Source: Holophaga sp. (lineage in GTDB: Bacteria > Acidobacteriota > Holophagae > Holophagales > Holophagaceae). Taken from it: a stretch of DNA of 6,721 bases. The stretch spans positions 1 through 6,721 of the forward strand of contig JAUYES010000040.1 in assembly GCA_030691225.1 (NCBI GenBank), read 5' to 3'. Positions 6,174 through 6,721 of this stretch are shown here, piece by piece. The number at the start of each line of letters is the position of its first letter. The first letter of the stretch is position 1. A model generated the notes under the pieces. It was not told the DNA's origin, made no database searches, and was given only the letters and a program-made list of their open reading frames with translations. A program made the translations under genes and the position numbers.

Positions 6174-6721
6174 CAGAGGGACTCGTAGCGTTTGCGCAAG
6201 CGGATGCGGATGAGTTCAGCCAGGGAGTTCAGAATGACTGTGAGCAGGAATAGCAGCAGCGCCGCTAGGAAGAGCACGCGGTAGAGGGTTCCGTGATGGG
6301 GCGCCTCGGGAATTTCCACCGCGATATTGGCCGCCAAGGTGCGCATCCCGTTGAAGGGGCTCCAATCCAGGATGGGTGTGTTGCCCGTGGCCATGAGCAC
6401 GATCATGGTTTCGCCGATGGCGCGCCCGAAGCCCACCATGGTGGCGGAGAAAATGCCAGGACTCGCCGTGGGCAGCACCACGCGCCAGGCCGTCTGCCAG
6501 GGCGAAGCGCCACAGGCGAGACTGGCTGAGCTGAGGGACTTGGGCACTGCGGACATGGCGTCTTCACTGATGGTGAAGATGATGGGGATGACCGCAAAAC
6601 CCATGGCGAAACCAACCACAATGCTGTTTCGTTGCTCATAGATTTGGCCATGCCCCTGCAACCACTGGCGGTAATCACCGCCCAGAAAGAGACGCTCGAA
6701 GTGAGGCGCAGCATAAAAAGA
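6173..6721 (-). CDS. pstC: Phosphate ABC transporter permease PstC, C-terminal part (5' end outside window)
   Basis: The minus-strand frame is open from the window edge to TGA at 6173-6175, giving the last 182 residues (beginning SFYAAPHFER). The EAA-type loop is clear: SEDAMSAVPKSLSSASLACG (52-71), then SPWQTAWRVVLP, SPGIFSATMVGFGRAIGET and MIVLMATGN. A loop with DWSPFNGMRTLAANIAVE follows, and a final helix at about 148-170 ends in a basic tail. The GET-MIV-MATGN and NGMRTLAANIAVE stretches are typical of PstC, and the wording is closest to the long PstC that pairs with long PstA. The start lies beyond the edge; TTG at 6661 is an internal leucine codon, not a start. It is the first pst gene seen; pstS and any Pho box would be expected further upstream. 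The overlap with pstA is one base. Confidence 0.95.
   Translation of the reverse strand, partial: SFYAAPHFERLFLGGDYRQWLQGHGQIYEQRNSIVVGFAMGFAVIPIIFTISEDAMSAVPKSLSSASLACGASPWQTAWRVVLPTASPGIFSATMVGFGRAIGETMIVLMATGNTPILDWSPFNGMRTLAANIAVEIPEAPHHGTLYRVLFLAALLLFLLTVILNSLAELIRIRLRKRYESL

Noticed and set aside
6173..6661. pstC starting at TTG 6661 as a complete 162-residue gene
   Set aside because: The frame continues open and PstC-like to the window edge, and a permease needs the missing N-terminal helices; it is a partial gene.

Overview
The window is high-GC, gene-dense bacterial DNA holding two operons that converge on a gene-poor stretch at about 2785-3025. The Pst permeases are the long type, with a large periplasmic insertion in PstA, as known from several Gram-negative groups. 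With a CcdA protein and a probably exported thioredoxin, this suggests a diderm bacterium. An Acidobacteriota (Holophaga/Geothrix-like) or delta-proteobacterial source is my guess from general resemblance only; no marker here fixes the taxon.

Plus-strand operon (1-2784): a thiol-redox and permease cassette. In order it holds the 3' end of a thioredoxin-family gene (CVPC active site), a CcdA/DsbD-type membrane electron carrier starting in a 4-bp overlap with it, a short damaged-looking gene that reads as the C-terminal half of a DGC-type putative zinc-binding protein, a COG0701/ArsP-type permease with a CSC motif, and a 77-residue thioredoxin-like protein with a CPKC site. Likely logic (inference): CcdA moves electrons across the inner membrane to the first thioredoxin, while the small cytosolic thioredoxin serves the permease or its cargo. 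Relatives of the permease export trivalent organoarsenicals, but the substrate here cannot be read from sequence.

Minus-strand operon (6721 down to 3026): the high-affinity phosphate uptake genes in the order pstC (5' end outside the window), pstA, pstB, phoU. Every junction overlaps by 1 or 4 bases, so the genes are probably translationally coupled. PstC and PstA form the membrane channel, PstB is the ATPase, and PhoU links the transporter to phosphate signalling. The binding protein PstS and any Pho box would lie beyond base 6721.

The most unusual points are the damaged DGC gene, which becomes continuous with a coupled ATG if one G is added to a run of six Gs; the five-gene redox/permease cassette; the gap-free internal repeat of the permease, in which only one half carries the CSC motif; and the approximately 240-residue insertion in PstA. 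I found no RNA gene, CRISPR array, insertion sequence or clear intrinsic terminator.
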